This document shows positions 25,529-35,202 of a stretch of 64,000 nt of DNA, piece after piece. Each line of letters starts with the position of its first letter. Positions within the stretch are counted from its first letter, which is position 1. The translations under genes were made by a program, and so were the position numbers. Under the pieces are notes generated by a model. The model was not told the DNA's origin, did not search any database, and saw only the letters and a list, made by a program, of their open reading frames with translations. Origin of the DNA: Aquirufa ecclesiirivi (lineage in GTDB: Bacteria > Bacteroidota > Bacteroidia > Cytophagales > Spirosomataceae); the NCBI RefSeq assembly GCF_011250515.1, contig NZ_JAANOP010000001.1, positions 62,001-126,000 on the forward strand, written 5' to 3'.

Positions 25529-27049
25529 TTAAAATAAAGCTACTCCTGTCATTTCTTTAGGTTGTTCTACCCCCATTAACTTTAAGATGGTGGGTGCAAT
25601 ATCTCCTAATTTACCGTTCGACAAGGTTGGATGATCATGGGCATCTACTAAAATACATGGTACTAAATTGGTGGAGTGAGCCGTATTAGGCGATCCATCT
25701 TCATTAATCATAACATCTGCATTACCATGGTCAGCAATGATAATGAAGCTATATCCATGAGCTAAACCAACTTTCACTACTGCCTCCGCACATTGGTCTA
25801 CCGTTTCTACCGCTTTTACTACGGCTGGAAAAACTCCTGTATGGCCCACCATGTCAGGATTAGCAAAATTCAAACACACAAAATCTACTTCCTCTTTCTC
25901 CAATTCAGGAATCAACGCATCCCTCAAATCCGCAGCAGACATTTCAGGCTGTAAATCATAAGTAGCCACCTTGGGAGAACTTCTTAAGATATTCGTTTGA
26001 CCCACAAAAGGTGTCTCGCGACCTCCTGAAAAGAAGAAGGTTACGTGCGGATACTTTTCGGTTTCTGCGATACGAATCTGCTTTTTACCTGCTCCTTCCA
26101 ACACCTCACCTAATGTCATCGGTAAATTAGAATCATTGAATATGACATGTACATTGTTAAACTCTTTGTCGTATTCCGTCATCGTCAAATAATACAAATT
26201 CAAGCGATGCATATTTTCCTCATGGAAATCTTTCTGCGTCAAAGCTTGGGTTATTTCTCGTCCACGGTCAGTGCGGAAATTGAAACAAATCACGACATCT
26301 CCTTCCGCTATTTTAGCTAATGGGGTTCCATTGGTATCTGTTGCAATAATGGGCTTGATAAATTCATCCGTTACATCAGCCGCATAACTATCCTTAATGG
26401 ACTGAATCACATCTTGTGTCAAATGACCTTCTGCATCCACCATGGCATGGTAAGCCAATGCCACACGCTCCCAACGGTTATCGCGATCCATAGCAAAATA
26501 ACGGCCAGTCACCGAAGCAACATGAGCACCCGTTTTATCGCAATGTTGAACTAAATCTGTCATGAACTTCAAGCCAGATTTAGGGTCTGTATCACGTCCA
26601 TCCGTAAATGCATGAACAAAAACCTTTGGCAATTGCGCCTCTTGTGCTGTGCTCAACAATGATTTTAAATGCTCAATATGGGCATGAACACCGCCATCAG
26701 ATACAAGACCCATGAAATGTACTGCCTTGTCTTCTTTTTTGGCATAGTCAAAAGCTTTCGCTAATTCAGGCTCTTGCCCAAGCGTATTTTCTGTCACTGC
26801 CTTATTAATTCTTACCAGATTTTGGTAGACAATACGACCAGCCCCTAAATTCATGTGGCCTACTTCTGAGTTTCCCATTTGACCCTCTGGAAGGCCAACA
26901 GCTAAACCAGATGCCTCTAATTTGGAATGTGGGTATTGGGTATATAAGGAATTAACAAAGGGGGTATTGGCTGCATCAATAGCAGAAACCTTTGGGTTGG
27001 TAGCAATGCCCCAACCATCTAATATCATCAGTACAACTTTCTTATTCAC
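25529..27049 (-). CDS. gpmI: 2,3-bisphosphoglycerate-independent phosphoglycerate mutase
   Basis: Interconverts 3- and 2-phosphoglycerate with two Mn ions. The 506-residue form has VVLMILDGWG at its start with the first metal Asp, GQMGNSEVGHMNLGAGR with the phosphoserine nucleophile, HAFTDGRDTDP, SVTGRYFAMDRD, FRTDRGREI and the metal site ADHGNAD...TAHST. The GTG at 27049 (NKKVVLM) is preferred because it fits the family start; an in-frame ATG at 27082 would add 11 unconserved residues. The step precedes enolase in glycolysis. Confidence 0.95.
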   Translation of the reverse strand: MNKKVVLMILDGWGIATNPKVSAIDAANTPFVNSLYTQYPHSKLEASGLAVGLPEGQMGNSEVGHMNLGAGRIVYQNLVRINKAVTENTLGQEPELAKAFDYAKKEDKAVHFMGLVSDGGVHAHIEHLKSLLSTAQEAQLPKVFVHAFTDGRDTDPKSGLKFMTDLVQHCDKTGAHVASVTGRYFAMDRDNRWERVALAYHAMVDAEGHLTQDVIQSIKDSYAADVTDEFIKPIIATDTNGTPLAKIAEGDVVICFNFRTDRGREITQALTQKDFHEENMHRLNLYYLTMTEYDKEFNNVHVIFNDSNLPMTLGEVLEGAGKKQIRIAETEKYPHVTFFFSGGRETPFVGQTNILRSSPKVATYDLQPEMSAADLRDALIPELEKEEVDFVCLNFANPDMVGHTGVFPAVVKAVETVDQCAEAVVKVGLAHGYSFIIIADHGNADVMINEDGSPNTAHSTNLVPCILVDAHDHPTLSNGKLGDIAPTILKLMGVEQPKEMTGVALF

Positions 27050-27100
27050 GGTATTACATTTATTTCCTATAAAATTAGCCAAATTCAGGGAAAATATTGG

Positions 27101-27784
27101 CTATTCTTCTTCGAGAACTTTTGATAAATGAACAATATCTGCCACTTCAATGGCGCTTTTGTCATAACCTTGAATGGCAACGGCAATCATAGCTTGTCCT
27201 AGTTCCTTCAAGGTACATACCATATTCGGTGCTGCCCAACGTAAAAATGGGTACATCCAATTGATGTATTTATAAAACGGTAAAGCATGTTGCAAACCTG
27301 GCGTAGGATGTATCATTCCCGGTCGAAAGGCAAAAGCAGCCTTAAAATTCAATTTTCTAAGGTCATTTTCTGTCTTTCCTTTGACCCTCGCCCACATCAA
27401 AGCCCCCTTTTCCGTTTCATCCGTACTTTTCCCCGAAACATATACAAAGGTTAGTTGCGGATTATTTTTTTCAAGGGATTTAGCAAAGCCTAATGTCAAG
27501 TCGTAGGTCAACTTAGTATATACTGCTTCATTTTTACCTATGGACGTTACTCCTAAGCAGAAATAACAGGCATCATAGCCCTTGACTTGCTCTACTAGAT
27601 CATCCGTTTGAAAAAAATCATTCAAAATAATCTCTTTTAATTTGGGATGAGATTTACCTGAAGGGCGACGGCTAATGACCAATACTTCTTCCACATGAGG
27701 TGAAAGTAGACATTCGTGCATGACACCCTCTCCCACCATACCGGTAACCCCCGTTACGATTACTTTGATTTTTGAATTTTTCAT
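27101..27784 (-). CDS. NAD(P)-binding Rossmann oxidoreductase, HTATIP2/YwnB-like
   Basis: The 227-residue short-chain atypical dehydrogenase has the dinucleotide motif VTGVTGMVGEGVM (about 10-22), ISRRPSG, CYFCLGVTS, YVSGKSTDE and AFRPGMIHP. It resembles epimerase-like proteins of unknown substrate. It ends close to gpmI and is probably transcribed alone. Confidence 0.83.
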   Translation of the reverse strand: MKNSKIKVIVTGVTGMVGEGVMHECLLSPHVEEVLVISRRPSGKSHPKLKEIILNDFFQTDDLVEQVKGYDACYFCLGVTSIGKNEAVYTKLTYDLTLGFAKSLEKNNPQLTFVYVSGKSTDETEKGALMWARVKGKTENDLRKLNFKAAFAFRPGMIHPTPGLQHALPFYKYINWMYPFLRWAAPNMVCTLKELGQAMIAVAIQGYDKSAIEVADIVHLSKVLEEE

Positions 27785-27829
27785 GGTAGAATTGAATTAT
27801 AATAATCGAGTTTAAATTTAAATGAACAC

Positions 27830-28225
27830 ATGAACAATCGTCGCGAATTTTTACAACAATCTGGACTTTTAGCTGCTGGTTCGGCACTAACAGGTTCCGT
27901 AGCTACCCCTTCTATGAACTTCATCCATCACGTATTGTTTTGGGCTAAAAACCCAAACAACGAGGCCGAAAAAACCCAACTGTTTAAAGCCCTCAAATCT
28001 CTTGGAGGTCTTCCTATGATTCAAACTGCCCATGTTGGCAAACCCATCATTACGGATTTCGATAAATCTGTTACTGAGGGAAGTTATACTTTTTCGGTGG
28101 TATTGACTTTTGCTGATGCTGAAAAAGAAAAAGAATATTTATACCATCCTTTGCACAAGAAGTTCATTGATGACAACAAGCACCTTTGGGGGAAAGTTCA
28201 AGTAATTGACTCTCAAGCTATTTAA
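27830..28225 (+). CDS. Dabb-domain protein with Tat-type signal
   Basis: The 131-residue protein has a Tat-like signal (NRREFLQQSGLLAAGSALTG) and one stress-responsive alpha/beta barrel (Dabb) domain with FIHHVLFWAKN, SYTFSVVLTFADAE and YLYHPLHKKFID. Dabb domains are dimeric ferredoxin-like folds of poorly known role. It starts the operon with the GH109-type gene 23 nt later. Confidence 0.85.
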   Translation: MNNRREFLQQSGLLAAGSALTGSVATPSMNFIHHVLFWAKNPNNEAEKTQLFKALKSLGGLPMIQTAHVGKPIITDFDKSVTEGSYTFSVVLTFADAEKEKEYLYHPLHKKFIDDNKHLWGKVQVIDSQAI

Positions 28226-28248
28226 TTTGACCTATAACCTATCAAACT

Positions 28249-29646
28249 ATGAATAATAATCGAAGAGATTTCCTCAAACTGAGTGGATTAGCCGCATTAG
28301 GTGGATCTGCCAAATGGGAAATCAAAGACTTGGCTACCAGCATGAGGGTAGAGCAAGGCAAACAAGCTTTTAACATGTCGGGTTATGCTGCCCCTAAAAT
28401 TGAAACAGTCCGCATCGGATTTATTGGTTTAGGAAACCGTGGTTCTGGAGCGATCACACGCGTTAATCGAATAGATGGGGTGAAGACTGTTGCTGTTTGT
28501 GATATTCGAAAAGAAAGAACGGACGCCGCTCTAAATGCCCTAGGTAAAATGGGTATTCAACCCATCGTATATACCGAAAAAGAGGAAGCATGGAAAGCCA
28601 TGTGCGACCGTCCTGATATCGATTTAATCTACATTGCTACTCCATGGCATCTACATACTCCTATGGCCGTTTATGCCATGAAACAAGGAAAACATGTGGC
28701 CGTAGAAGTGCCGGCAGCCACTACCTTAGAAGAATGCTGGCAATTGGTCGAGACTTCAGAAAAGACCAAAAAGCATTGTATGATGCTGGAGAACTGTTGC
28801 TATGACTTCTTTGAATTATTGACGCTCAACATGGCTCGTCAAGGTTATTTCGGAGAAATTATCCATGCAGAAGGAGCCTATTTACATGATTTATTAGATC
28901 ATAATTTTACCCAAAGCACCTATTACCAAAGCTGGCGTTTGAAAGAAAACTTGCGCAATGGCAATTTATATCCAACACATGGTTTAGGTCCAATTTGTCA
29001 ATTATTGGATATCAATAGAGGGGATCAAATGGATTATTTGGTTTCCACTTCGACAAATGATTTTTCCATGCACGCACGTGCCGTGGAATTGGCAGCGAAA
29101 GACTCTTTCTACCAACAGTTTACCAATAAGAGTTTCCGTGGAAACATGAATACCACCACCATCCGAACTGTAAAAGGTAAAACGATGATGGTACAACATG
29201 ACGTTTCTACTCCACGCCCATATTCACGCATTCACTTATTGAGTGGGACCAAAGGCATGGCTGTAAAATATCCAGATGCTAAAATTTCGGATCACCACCA
29301 CAACTGGATTTCGGCAGCAGATATGGCTGAATTGGAGAAAAAATATGCGCCACCCATTGTAGCCAAGATTGGTGAATTAGCCAAGCAAATTGGAGGACAT
29401 GGTGGAATGGACTTTATGATGGATTGGCGCTTGATCGATTGCTTGCGCAATGGATTGCCTTTAGATCAAAACGTCTATGATGCAGCTTCTTGGAGTGCAA
29501 TAGGACCATTGAGTGAAATGTCCGTTAAAAACCGATCTCGCTCCATGAATGTCCCTGATTTTACACGAGGCAGTTGGAAGTCCAATACACCCGTTGACAT
29601 CACCTTAGCTCAAGGAGGAACGACTGGAGTAAAAGCACAGAAATAA
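28249..29646 (+). CDS. GH109-type Gfo/Idh/MocA protein (NAD-dependent glycosidase-like)
   Basis: The 465-residue protein has a Tat signal (NNNRRDFLKLSGLAALGG), a Rossmann domain (RIGFIGLGNRGSGA) and the GH109 core: TPWHLHTPMAVYAMKQGKHV, YQSWRLKENLRNGNLYPTHG, CQLLDINRGD, GGHGGMDFMMDWRLIDCLR, NVYDAASWSAIGPLSE and VPDFTRGSW. GH109 enzymes cleave alpha-N-acetylgalactosaminides through an NAD-dependent oxidation-elimination route. Periplasmic glycan degradation is the likely role. Confidence 0.88.
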   Translation: MNNNRRDFLKLSGLAALGGSAKWEIKDLATSMRVEQGKQAFNMSGYAAPKIETVRIGFIGLGNRGSGAITRVNRIDGVKTVAVCDIRKERTDAALNALGKMGIQPIVYTEKEEAWKAMCDRPDIDLIYIATPWHLHTPMAVYAMKQGKHVAVEVPAATTLEECWQLVETSEKTKKHCMMLENCCYDFFELLTLNMARQGYFGEIIHAEGAYLHDLLDHNFTQSTYYQSWRLKENLRNGNLYPTHGLGPICQLLDINRGDQMDYLVSTSTNDFSMHARAVELAAKDSFYQQFTNKSFRGNMNTTTIRTVKGKTMMVQHDVSTPRPYSRIHLLSGTKGMAVKYPDAKISDHHHNWISAADMAELEKKYAPPIVAKIGELAKQIGGHGGMDFMMDWRLIDCLRNGLPLDQNVYDAASWSAIGPLSEMSVKNRSRSMNVPDFTRGSWKSNTPVDITLAQGGTTGVKAQK

Positions 29647-29651
29647 GGTTT

Positions 29652-30887
29652 CTATTTCTTTTTGCCCCAGAACTTCTTACCACCCTTTTTGGGACCAGAA
29701 AAATTTCGCCCCTTATCGCCGGCCTTTTGTAAGGCTGGCTCATAAGCGGGGCCAGCTCCAAATTCTTCCGGAATAGGTGATTTCGTGACTTCTTTTTCTA
29801 GTAGTTTTTCAATAGTAGCAAATTTCCGCTGTTCAGCAGGGCTGATAAGTGTGTAAGCTGTACCTTGACTTTCTGCTCTAGCCGTACGACCAATGCGGTG
29901 GATGTAATCTTCACCATCATTGGGCACATCGTAATTGATAACTAATTCTATTTCGTCGATGTCAATGCCCCGACTTAAAATATCAGTGGCCACCAAAATC
30001 GTTGTCTTTTTATTTCTAAAATCTTGTAATACCTGCTCACGAACATCCTGTTCCAAATCGGAGTGAATCTCTTCTACTTTAAATTTGGCTCTTTTTAAAT
30101 CTGTAGTCAGCGTTTTCACATTTTGCTTTCGAGAACAAAATATAATGACCCGACTATAGTCCTTCAAACGTAGCAAATGCTTGATTAAAGGGGATTTTTG
30201 TTCTTCAAATACCACAAAAGCCTCTTGAACAATTTGCTCTGGGGGTTTCGAAACGGCTATATTAATTTCAACCGGATTCTTCAATAGTTTTCTAGCCAAT
30301 TCTCGCATTTTATGCGGCATAGTAGCTGAAAATAAGAGATTTTGACGCTCTGGACTTAAAAAAGACGTGATTTTGATTAAATCATCTTGGAATCCCATAT
30401 CCAGCATTCGGTCTGCTTCATCTAGTACGAGATACTTGACTTCTTTGAGATTGACATAACCCATATTTAAGTGGGCAATCATTCGGCCAGGAGTACAAAC
30501 AACAATATCGCAACCACTGGTTAAGGCTGTTTTCTCTGTTGTAAAAGATTGACCATCTCCACCACCATATACGGCAATGCAAGATACATTGGTAAAATAC
30601 CCTAGACCTTCCATGTTATCCGCAATTTGGATTGCCAATTCACGGGTAGGAACGATGATTAAAGCATTGATTTTGTTTTCAGCATGTGGTTCTGTGATAA
30701 TTTTATTCACAATAGGCAGCAAAAATGCGGCCGTTTTACCTGTACCTGTTTGTGCTGAAGCAATCATATCTCTCCCTTCCAAAATCGGTTTAATAACTTG
30801 CGATTGAACGGGGGTAGCGGTCTTGTAGCCCATGGAATCAATTCCTGCTAAAAGGCTGTCGGCCAGACCTAATTCTTTAAATGTCAA
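29652..30887 (-). CDS. DEAD-box ATP-dependent RNA helicase
   Basis: The 411-residue helicase has Q motif TATPVQSQVI, Walker A AQTGTGKT, PTRELA, DEAD within VLDEADRMLDMGF, SAT, and the C-terminal HRIGRTAR motif, then a Gly/Lys-rich tail (GPKKGGKKFWGKKK) that can bind RNA. RhlE-like. The TTG at 30887 (TFKELGLADS) is preferred because the alternative ATG at 30938 overlaps the -7 promoter element at 30936-30943. Confidence 0.92.
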   Translation of the reverse strand: MTFKELGLADSLLAGIDSMGYKTATPVQSQVIKPILEGRDMIASAQTGTGKTAAFLLPIVNKIITEPHAENKINALIIVPTRELAIQIADNMEGLGYFTNVSCIAVYGGGDGQSFTTEKTALTSGCDIVVCTPGRMIAHLNMGYVNLKEVKYLVLDEADRMLDMGFQDDLIKITSFLSPERQNLLFSATMPHKMRELARKLLKNPVEINIAVSKPPEQIVQEAFVVFEEQKSPLIKHLLRLKDYSRVIIFCSRKQNVKTLTTDLKRAKFKVEEIHSDLEQDVREQVLQDFRNKKTTILVATDILSRGIDIDEIELVINYDVPNDGEDYIHRIGRTARAESQGTAYTLISPAEQRKFATIEKLLEKEVTKSPIPEEFGAGPAYEPALQKAGDKGRNFSGPKKGGKKFWGKKK

Positions 30888-30935
30888 AATAGAATAATTA
30901 AAATGATGCCGCTTCCGAAGATGGAATTGGAAAGG

Positions 30936-30943
30936 CAAATTTA
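30936..30943 (-). promoter_or_regulatory. -7 promoter element of the DEAD-box helicase gene
   Basis: The minus strand reads TAAATTTG, a full consensus match. It implies a leader of about 40 nt to the TTG start. Confidence 0.5.
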
Positions 30944-30992
30944 CGCCTTAAATCTCACATTTCTTTCTTTTTAAGAATGGAGACCCTATAGA

Positions 30993-31664
30993 CTAGGCTT
31001 TGACCTGCCTTTTGGCTAGGAAATACATCCCAAGCCCAGAAAAAATCAATAATACGACACTAGTTCCATCCTGCCAAGAAAATGATTCCGGATGATGCAA
31101 CAGGTATTCCCAACTCTTAGCTTGCGTACCTGTCCAAACAGCCAAGGCAGTTCGAGGTAGCATACCTATCATACCTGCCAAACAAAAATCCAAGAAGCTA
31201 ACACCTAAAAAGGACATCATGGCATTCGTGATGGCAAAGGGAAATATGGGCGACAGTCGGGCCAGAAAAACCCAAGAAAATGATTGTGCCTGAACATTGG
31301 ACAAAAACTGAGCTCCTTTTTTCGTGCGTTTAATCCAACGAATCATTGCTTGACCTTTCCAGAGTTTAGCCATGCCAAAACCCAAGATGGAAGCTAAGCT
31401 ATAGGCCACAATCAATGGCCAAATACCTTGAAAACCCCAAATGTAGCCTACAAACAAAGCCAGAAAGGTCGTGGGGCATAGCGCTAAACCCATCACAAAT
31501 ACCGTGGCAAGCCAAAAAAAGACTTGCTGGATAAGACTCAAATGTAGAAAAAAGCTCGGATTGGAAACAGCCAAATAGCCCAAAGCAATGCTCGAAATAA
31601 AAGGTAGTAAACCCATCCACAGCAGGTAAGCAATTTCTAAAAAGAGTTTTTTACGGAAGCGCAT
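30993..31664 (-). CDS. TVP38/TMEM64 (DedA-like, VTT domain) membrane protein
   Basis: The 223-residue integral membrane protein has about six hydrophobic segments and the VTT core: FLALFVGYIWGFQG, SILGFGMAKLWKG, FLARLSPIFPFAITNAMMSFLGV and GMLPRTALAVWTG. The family is linked to lipid scrambling or undecaprenyl-phosphate translocation. It has its own promoter at 31684-31691, divergent from the his operon. Confidence 0.88.
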   Translation of the reverse strand: MRFRKKLFLEIAYLLWMGLLPFISSIALGYLAVSNPSFFLHLSLIQQVFFWLATVFVMGLALCPTTFLALFVGYIWGFQGIWPLIVAYSLASILGFGMAKLWKGQAMIRWIKRTKKGAQFLSNVQAQSFSWVFLARLSPIFPFAITNAMMSFLGVSFLDFCLAGMIGMLPRTALAVWTGTQAKSWEYLLHHPESFSWQDGTSVVLLIFSGLGMYFLAKRQVKA

Positions 31665-31683
31665 GTGGAAAGTGATATAACAT

Positions 31684-31691
31684 CAAAGATA
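31684..31691 (-). promoter_or_regulatory. -7 promoter element of the TVP38-type gene
   Basis: The minus strand reads TATCTTTG, 20 nt before the ATG at 31664. Confidence 0.6.
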
Positions 31692-31720
31692 GGGGAATTT
31701 CATAATCCAGCCTATTTGCC

Positions 31721-31728
31721 TACCTTTG
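31721..31728 (+). promoter_or_regulatory. -7 promoter element of the hisHAF-IE operon
   Basis: TACCTTTG matches the consensus, 29 nt before hisH. It lies back to back with the TVP38-type promoter. Confidence 0.55.
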
Positions 31729-31756
31729 CAAGGCTATTTACCCAGAAAGAAAGCCC

Positions 31757-32344
31757 ATGGAAATTGCCATCGTTAAATACAATGCAGGGAATGTTGCCTC
31801 CGTGATGTACGCACTCGATCGAATCGGAGTGCCGTATACTTGGACAGACGATGAGTCCGTGCTACGTCAGGCAGATAAAATAATCTTTCCTGGGGTGGGT
31901 GAGGCCAGTACAGCGATGGCTCATTTGAAAGAAAAAGGACTTGACCTGCTTATCCCTCAATTAAAGCAACCCGTTTTGGCCACCTGCATTGGTATGCAAT
32001 TACTATGTAAGCATTCAGAGGAGAATGATACTACCTGCATGGGCGTATTTGATGTGGAAGTTAAACGCTTTCAATCCCATGAATTAAAAATCCCGCATGT
32101 CGGTTGGAATTCCATCCAAGCAAGTCAAGATAATCCTTTGATGGAAGGCCTAAAAAAAGAAGAGTTTGTCTACTTTGTACACTCCTTTTATGTGCCAGTA
32201 AATCCTTTGACAACGGCCGTATGTGACTATGTACAGCCGTTTTCTGCCATGCTTCATCAGGACAATTTTTATGCTGCCCAATTCCACGCAGAAATCAGTG
32301 GAATGGCTGGCCAACGAATTATTGAAAATTTTCTCGCTTTATAA
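31757..32344 (+). CDS. hisH: Imidazole glycerol phosphate synthase, glutaminase subunit
   Basis: HisH supplies ammonia from glutamine to HisF. The 195-residue class I glutamine amidotransferase has the nucleophile Cys in ATCIGMQLL (about 78), the oxyanion strand PGVGEA, and the His-Glu pair in QFHAEISG near residue 178. The typical Pro between His and Glu is Ala here; the triad is complete. It ends directly before hisA. Confidence 0.96.
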   Translation: MEIAIVKYNAGNVASVMYALDRIGVPYTWTDDESVLRQADKIIFPGVGEASTAMAHLKEKGLDLLIPQLKQPVLATCIGMQLLCKHSEENDTTCMGVFDVEVKRFQSHELKIPHVGWNSIQASQDNPLMEGLKKEEFVYFVHSFYVPVNPLTTAVCDYVQPFSAMLHQDNFYAAQFHAEISGMAGQRIIENFLAL

Positions 32345-33082
32345 ATGATGTTCCAACTTATTCCAGCCATTGATTTAATAGGAGGCCAATGTGTACGCTT
32401 GACCCAGGGTGATTATGCCCAGAAAAAAGTATACCATTCCGATCCTTTGGAGATTGCGAAAGAATTTGAGGGAGCAGGAATCCAGCGATTGCATTTGGTG
32501 GATTTAGATGGGGCAAAAGCCAAAAAAATCGTCAATGCGCATGTATTGGAAAGAATTGCGCATGGAACCAACCTTCATATTGACTTTGGAGGAGGGGTTC
32601 AATCGGATGAAATGATTGATATCGCCTTTTCTGCTGGAGCCAAACAAATTACCGCAGGAAGTATTGCCGTTCGACAACCCGAATTAGTCAGAGCTTGGTT
32701 AAAAAAATATGGTGCAGATAAAATCATTTTAGGAGCTGATGCCCACAACGAGCAAATTGCTGTGTCGGGCTGGCAGGAAAATTCCAACATCTCCATTTAT
32801 GATTTCTTAAAAGATTACTGTGCTGCTGGAGTGAAATATGTGATTTCGACTGATGTGGCCAAAGATGGACTTTTACAAGGACCGAGTTTTGATTTATACG
32901 AAAAAATTCAAGCACAAGAACCCGGATTACAGCTTATTGCGAGTGGAGGTGTGGCTTGTTTAGATGATTTATACCGACTGCGCGACATGAATATTTTTGG
33001 CGTGATTGTTGGAAAAGCCTTTTATGAAGGGCGAATTAGTTTAGCGGAATTAGCCACCTTTGCCAAAGAATCTGCATGTTAA
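32345..33082 (+). CDS. hisA: ProFAR isomerase (HisA)
   Basis: Phosphoribosylformimino-5-aminoimidazole carboxamide ribotide isomerase, 245 residues, a beta/alpha barrel with internal two-fold symmetry. Catalytic Asp residues lie in PAIDLIGGQ and STDVAKDG; phosphate loops in DFGGGVQ and IASGGVA. It starts with two consecutive ATG codons 0 nt after hisH and overlaps hisF by 7 nt. Confidence 0.96.
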   Translation: MMFQLIPAIDLIGGQCVRLTQGDYAQKKVYHSDPLEIAKEFEGAGIQRLHLVDLDGAKAKKIVNAHVLERIAHGTNLHIDFGGGVQSDEMIDIAFSAGAKQITAGSIAVRQPELVRAWLKKYGADKIILGADAHNEQIAVSGWQENSNISIYDFLKDYCAAGVKYVISTDVAKDGLLQGPSFDLYEKIQAQEPGLQLIASGGVACLDDLYRLRDMNIFGVIVGKAFYEGRISLAELATFAKESAC

Positions 33083-33831
33083 CCAAAAGAATCATTCCTT
33101 GTTTGGACATCAAAGATGGGAGAACCGTTAAGGGGACCAACTTTGTGGATTTGCGTGATGCGGGAGATCCCGTAGAATTGGGAGCCTTATATGCACAAGA
33201 AGGGGCTGATGAATTGGTGTTTTTGGATATCACGGCTACGGTAGACGACCGAAAAACCTTGGTTAATTTGGTTCGAGAAGTTGCTAGACATGTCAATATC
33301 CCATTCACGGTGGGTGGAGGTATATCTTCCATTCAAGATGTTTCGGCCTTGTTAAATGCGGGTGCAGACAAAGTATCCATCAATTCTTCAGCGGTTAGAA
33401 ATCCAGATTTAATTGATGAATTAGCCTTACAATTTGGATCACAATGCATTATTGTGGCCATTGATACCCGTTGGGTAGACGGAACCGATTGGGTACATAC
33501 CCATGGAGGAAGAAAAATTACGGATATTCAAACCATTCCTTGGGCCAAAGAAGTAGAGAATAGAGGAGCAGGAGAAATCCTATTGACGAGCATGGATGCA
33601 GATGGTACCAAAGCCGGTTTTGCCAATGCCTTAACATCCACTATTTCATCAAATTCTTCCATACCCATCATTGCTTCAGGTGGAGCGGGTAGCATGGAAC
33701 ACTTTTATGAAGTTTTCACTGAAGGAAAAGCCGATGCTGGCTTAGCGGCCAGTATTTTTCACTTCAAAGAAATAGGCATTTTAGATTTAAAGAATTACCT
33801 AGCCAGCAAAGGAATTCCGATGCGTATTTAA
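33076..33831 (+). CDS. hisF: Imidazole glycerol phosphate synthase, cyclase subunit
   Basis: The 251-residue barrel enzyme closes the imidazole ring. Catalytic Asp residues are in IPCLDIKDG and VAIDTRWV; phosphate-binding loops in TVGGGISS and IIASGGAG. It pairs with HisH. Full length and in tight operon order. Confidence 0.97.
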   Translation: MLTKRIIPCLDIKDGRTVKGTNFVDLRDAGDPVELGALYAQEGADELVFLDITATVDDRKTLVNLVREVARHVNIPFTVGGGISSIQDVSALLNAGADKVSINSSAVRNPDLIDELALQFGSQCIIVAIDTRWVDGTDWVHTHGGRKITDIQTIPWAKEVENRGAGEILLTSMDADGTKAGFANALTSTISSNSSIPIIASGGAGSMEHFYEVFTEGKADAGLAASIFHFKEIGILDLKNYLASKGIPMRI

Positions 33832-33856
33832 TACATTCACAAGAATTTTTGATAAA

Positions 33857-34453
33857 ATGAACTCAAGCCCCGATTTTTCTAAAGGATTACTACCTGCTGT
33901 TATTCAGGATGCCTCCACGTTGCAAGTATTAATGCTTGGATATATGAACGAGGAAGCCTATTTGAAAACACAGGCAGAGAATATTGTTACTTTTTATTCC
34001 CGTTCAAAAGAGCGCTTATGGACAAAAGGTGAAACTTCTGGCAATTTCTTTCATGTCAAAAACATCTTATTGGATTGCGACCAAGATACCTTGTTAATCC
34101 AAGTAGATCCCGTTGGACCGGCTTGTCATACCGGTGCAGATACCTGTTTCAATACCTCCAATCAAGATAATGCGGCTTGGTTGGATTATTTAAAACACAT
34201 CATTCGTTCAAGAAAAGGAGCTTCTGCAGACACGTCCTATACGGCATCTCTTTTCCAAAAAGGCACCAATAAAGTCGCTCAAAAAGTAGGTGAAGAAGCG
34301 GTGGAATTGGTGATTGAGGCCATGTCCAACAATGATGAACTATTCAAAGGCGAAGCGGCTGATTTAGTTTTTCACTTATTGGTATTGCTTGAAGACCGAG
34401 GAATTGGTTTAGAAGAAATTGTTAAATTGCTACAACAAAGACACGCCAAATAA
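33857..34453 (+). CDS. hisIE: Bifunctional PR-AMP cyclohydrolase / PR-ATP pyrophosphohydrolase
   Basis: The 198-residue fusion catalyses the second and third steps of histidine synthesis. The N-terminal HisI domain (about 1-105) carries VLMLGYMNEEAY, ERLWTKGETSGN, the zinc ligands in LDCDQDT and GPACHTGADTCF. The C-terminal HisE domain (about 110-198) shows KVGEEAVELVIEA and GEAADLVFHLLVLL, an alpha-helical NTP pyrophosphohydrolase. Last his gene of this cluster. Confidence 0.96.
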   Translation: MNSSPDFSKGLLPAVIQDASTLQVLMLGYMNEEAYLKTQAENIVTFYSRSKERLWTKGETSGNFFHVKNILLDCDQDTLLIQVDPVGPACHTGADTCFNTSNQDNAAWLDYLKHIIRSRKGASADTSYTASLFQKGTNKVAQKVGEEAVELVIEAMSNNDELFKGEAADLVFHLLVLLEDRGIGLEEIVKLLQQRHAK

Positions 34454-34454
34454 C

Positions 34455-34793
34455 ATGATTGGATTCATCATTCGTTACATCATCATAGCAGGAGTGATTT
34501 TAATCATTCCTCGGTATTTAAAAGGGATAGTCGTGGATGGATTCACTACGGCACTGCTCGTGGCATTGGTCATGGGATTCCTAAACTCCTTTGTTAAGCC
34601 CTTCCTACACATCATTAGTTTCCCTATCACCTTTATGACATTGGGTTTATTTTCCTTGGTGATCAATGTGGCGATAGTCTACTTAACGGAACTTTATGTT
34701 CCTGGATTTCAGGTGAGCGGTTTTGTGGCTCCTTTGATCTTCAGCTTTCTGGTAAGTTTCGCGAGTACCGTGGTGGGTTGGTTTACCAAATAA
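34455..34793 (+). CDS. Four-helix membrane protein, phage holin family 4 / DUF360-like
   Basis: The 112-residue protein starts at ATG 34455 (MIGFIIRYIIIAGVILIIPRY) and has four hydrophobic segments with the motif VMGFLNSFVKPFLHIISFPIT, typical of the Phage_holin_4_2/DUF360 family found widely in non-phage contexts. It follows hisIE by 1 nt and is probably co-transcribed. No phage genes are near, so a lysis role is unlikely. Confidence 0.85.
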   Translation: MIGFIIRYIIIAGVILIIPRYLKGIVVDGFTTALLVALVMGFLNSFVKPFLHIISFPITFMTLGLFSLVINVAIVYLTELYVPGFQVSGFVAPLIFSFLVSFASTVVGWFTK

Positions 34794-35183
34794 TCAAGGC
34801 AAACCGTTTTGAAAGGTGATTTCTGTAGCCAATCCTATGGCACTGAATCGGAAAGCCATGCAATAAGCTTGCGAAGGATTCGTGATTTTATCACAATGCG
34901 GCCCTTTTTCCAAGAAATACACGTAGTATTCTTGATTTCGATCTGCCAACTGTTGGATATCGGGTTTGCCTAATATATCCTCAATATCATTGGAACTAAC
35001 CCCCTTTAAATTCTCCTTGTGCGACTTTAACCAAGCCGCTTGAGACATTCTACTTCCTAGACAGCCAGCTTCATCTTGTACAAATTTTTCTACGTCAAAA
35101 CCTGTTAAATCGGGCTGTTTGGTACAAGATGCCAAAAGTCCTAACAGTACAAAAAAACTATAAAAACGGATTGATGAAGACAT
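34794..35183 (-). CDS. Small lipoprotein of unknown function
   Basis: The 129-residue product has a lipoprotein signal with lipobox LLASC at Cys about 20, and a mature part with conserved-looking Cys residues (AGCLGSRM, GPHCDKI, AYCMAF). The segment SNDIEDILGKPD resembles the SmpA/OmlA-type hairpin of outer-membrane assembly lipoproteins, but the match is weak. It ends 1 nt after the convergent holin-like gene. Confidence 0.72.
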   Translation of the reverse strand: MSSSIRFYSFFVLLGLLASCTKQPDLTGFDVEKFVQDEAGCLGSRMSQAAWLKSHKENLKGVSSNDIEDILGKPDIQQLADRNQEYYVYFLEKGPHCDKITNPSQAYCMAFRFSAIGLATEITFQNGLP

Positions 35184-35202
35184 AGGGCTCTGTTTGAAAA
35201 AC

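Noticed and set aside
31757-32344. HisH as inactive because the QFHPE motif reads QFHAE
   Set aside because: The Cys, His and Glu of the triad are all present; the Pro to Ala change does not remove a catalytic residue.
34455-34793. Holin-like gene as sign of a prophage
   Set aside because: The DUF360 family is common outside phages and no phage gene is near.
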